Shown here in pieces: positions 4,618 through 5,645 of a stretch of 5,645 nucleotides of DNA; positions within the stretch are counted from its first letter, which is position 1, and the number at the start of each line of letters is the position of its first letter. Source of the DNA: an uncultured Collinsella sp. Its GTDB lineage: Bacteria; Actinomycetota; Coriobacteriia; Coriobacteriales; Coriobacteriaceae. A program made the position numbers and the translations under genes. The stretch covers positions 1-5,645 of the forward strand of contig CABQXG010000108.1 of NCBI GenBank assembly GCA_902468045.1, written 5' to 3'. The notes beneath the pieces were generated by a model. The model was not told the DNA's origin and ran no database searches. It saw only the letters and a program-made list of their open reading frames with translations.

Positions 4618-5645
4618 CATGACGCTGTTTATCGCATCGCTTGCCGTCTCGTGCATCGGTGCGCTCGCCTCGGTTCTGCTGATCAAGGCCGATAACGCCG
4701 CCAAAACCGCCGGCTGCCTTATCGGCGCCGTCGCCGCGGTGCTTTCGTTTGTGGCCGGTATCCAGGCCGTGCTGGGCGATGTCACGTCGGTCGACACCAT
4801 CGTGTTCTTCCCGTTTGCCCATTTCCAGCTGCTGCTCAATCAGTTGTCCGGCCTGTTCGTGGCGCTCATCTCGGTGCTCGCGTTTGCCGGTTCGATCTAC
4901 GGTCTCAACTACTTTGATGAGTACCCGGTCAAAAAGGGCCGCGCTGGCTTCTTCTTTAACACCTTCGTGGCGTCCATGATGCTCGTCATCACCGCCGACA
5001 ACGTGTTTTGGTTCCTGGTCGCCTTTGAGCTCATGTCGCTGACCTCGTACTTCCTGGTCGTGATCGAGGAGAACGAGAATTCCATCCACGGCGGTTGGCT
5101 CTACTTTGTGATCGCACACGTGGGCTTTGTGCTCATTATGGCGAGCTTCCTCACCATGACCAACTTCGCCGGTGGCTCGTTTGCCTTTGCGGATTTCCGC
5201 GCTACGCAGTTTAGCCCCGCGGTCGCATCCGTGTGCTTCGTGCTCGCCTTCTTTGGCTTTGGCGCCAAGGCCGGTATCATCCCGCTGCACGGCTGGCTGC
5301 CCAAGGCACATCCCGAGGCGCCGTCCAACGTGTCGGCCCTCATGTCCGGCGGCATGATCAAGATCGGTATCTTCGGCATCCTCAAGGTTGGTCTCGACCT
5401 GCTCTCCGCCTCGGGCGTTCAGGTTTGGTGGGGCCTTATGGTCATGGTCTTTGGTGCGATCTCGTCGGTTCTCGGCGTGGCTTTCGCCCTGCAGGAGCAT
5501 GACATCAAGCGCCTGCTGGCCTATCACTCCGTCGAGAACATCGGCATCATTCTGCTCGGCGTCGGTGCCTCCATGGCCGCCATGGCGCTCAACTCGGTCG
5601 GTATCGCCGTCCTGGCTCTGATGGCCGCCCTCTACCACACGTTTA
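4610..5645 (+). CDS. hyfB: Hydrogenase-4 membrane subunit HyfB, antiporter-like (partial, 3' end outside window)
   Basis: The frame from the ATG at 4610 is open for 345 codons to the right edge, about half of the usual 670 or so residues. It is a polytopic membrane protein of the NuoL/MrpA/HycC family and matches E. coli HyfB closely in the part seen: NVFWFLVAFELMSLTSYFLVV with Glu140, FFGFGAKAGIIPLHGWLPKAHP with Lys220 and His227, SALMSGGMIKIGIFGILK with Lys251, and QEHDIKRLLAYHSVENIGII. The buried Glu and Lys residues are those expected in the ion-translocating channel of such subunits. The start has GGGAG (4597-4601) 8 nt upstream inside the end of hyfA and overlaps hyfA by 8 nt, indicating coupled translation. 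The protein would sit in the cytoplasmic membrane as part of the membrane arm of the hydrogenase; further hyf genes are expected beyond the edge. No frameshift is visible. Confidence 0.92.
   Translation, partial: MDSMTLFIASLAVSCIGALASVLLIKADNAAKTAGCLIGAVAAVLSFVAGIQAVLGDVTSVDTIVFFPFAHFQLLLNQLSGLFVALISVLAFAGSIYGLNYFDEYPVKKGRAGFFFNTFVASMMLVITADNVFWFLVAFELMSLTSYFLVVIEENENSIHGGWLYFVIAHVGFVLIMASFLTMTNFAGGSFAFADFRATQFSPAVASVCFVLAFFGFGAKAGIIPLHGWLPKAHPEAPSNVSALMSGGMIKIGIFGILKVGLDLLSASGVQVWWGLMVMVFGAISSVLGVAFALQEHDIKRLLAYHSVENIGIILLGVGASMAAMALNSVGIAVLALMAALYHTF

Noticed and set aside
3979..4839. 286-codon open frame on the minus strand opposite hyfA
   Set aside because: Antisense to a gene with 16 correctly spaced cysteines; no family features of its own.
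4559..5638. 359-codon open frame on the minus strand opposite hyfB
   Set aside because: It lies opposite hyfA/hyfB, which have clear family motifs; the translation is rich in His, Asp, Glu, Arg and Gly, as expected of an antisense shadow in GC-rich coding DNA.

Overview
The window is about 5.6 kb of moderately GC-rich bacterial DNA, from what is probably a strictly anaerobic gut actinobacterium of the Coriobacteriia (Collinsella-like). This is an impression from codon use, the protein flavour and the pairing of a RelB/PIN module with a hydrogenlyase locus; it is not proved by any marker in the window. It has two divergent parts separated by a regulatory region of about 0.4 kb.

Left part, minus strand (1-675): a two-gene toxin-antitoxin-like module. 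A RelB/DinJ-type ribbon-helix-helix antitoxin (352-675) is followed, with an 8-nt overlap, by a PIN-domain protein that runs off the left edge (1-359). Two short perfect inverted repeats lie over the presumed promoter of this pair and are good candidates for its autoregulatory operator.

Centre (690-1103): no gene is visible. This AT-richer stretch holds several inverted repeats, including a perfect 11-bp-arm repeat at 901-926 and a leader hairpin at 993-1020. A degenerate 9-mer AT(A/G)CA(C/T)TCG occurs four times between 852 and 1020. This is the likely control region of the operon to the right.

Right part, plus strand (1104-5645): the start of a formate hydrogenlyase operon of the hydrogenase-4 (Hyf) type. 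The order is a HydN-like four-cluster ferredoxin (1104-1622), formate dehydrogenase H FdhF (1699-3921), a HyfA-like four-cluster ferredoxin subunit (4000-4617) and the membrane subunit HyfB (4610 onward, cut by the right edge). FdhF is read through an in-frame UGA at 2116-2118, which encodes selenocysteine 140. A SECIS-type hairpin with a GGUCU loop follows, at the same distance from the UGA as I recall for E. coli fdhF. Taken as an ordinary stop, this UGA would wrongly split the gene in two.

Together the operon should oxidise formate to CO2 at the Mo/Sec site of FdhF, pass electrons through the iron-sulfur proteins to a [NiFe] hydrogenase encoded beyond the right edge, and release H2. HyfB would be part of the antiporter-like membrane arm, possibly linking this to ion translocation. 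A strong intrinsic-terminator-like hairpin lies inside the operon between fdhF and hyfA, so the soluble formate dehydrogenase module and the membrane hydrogenase module may be expressed at different levels.
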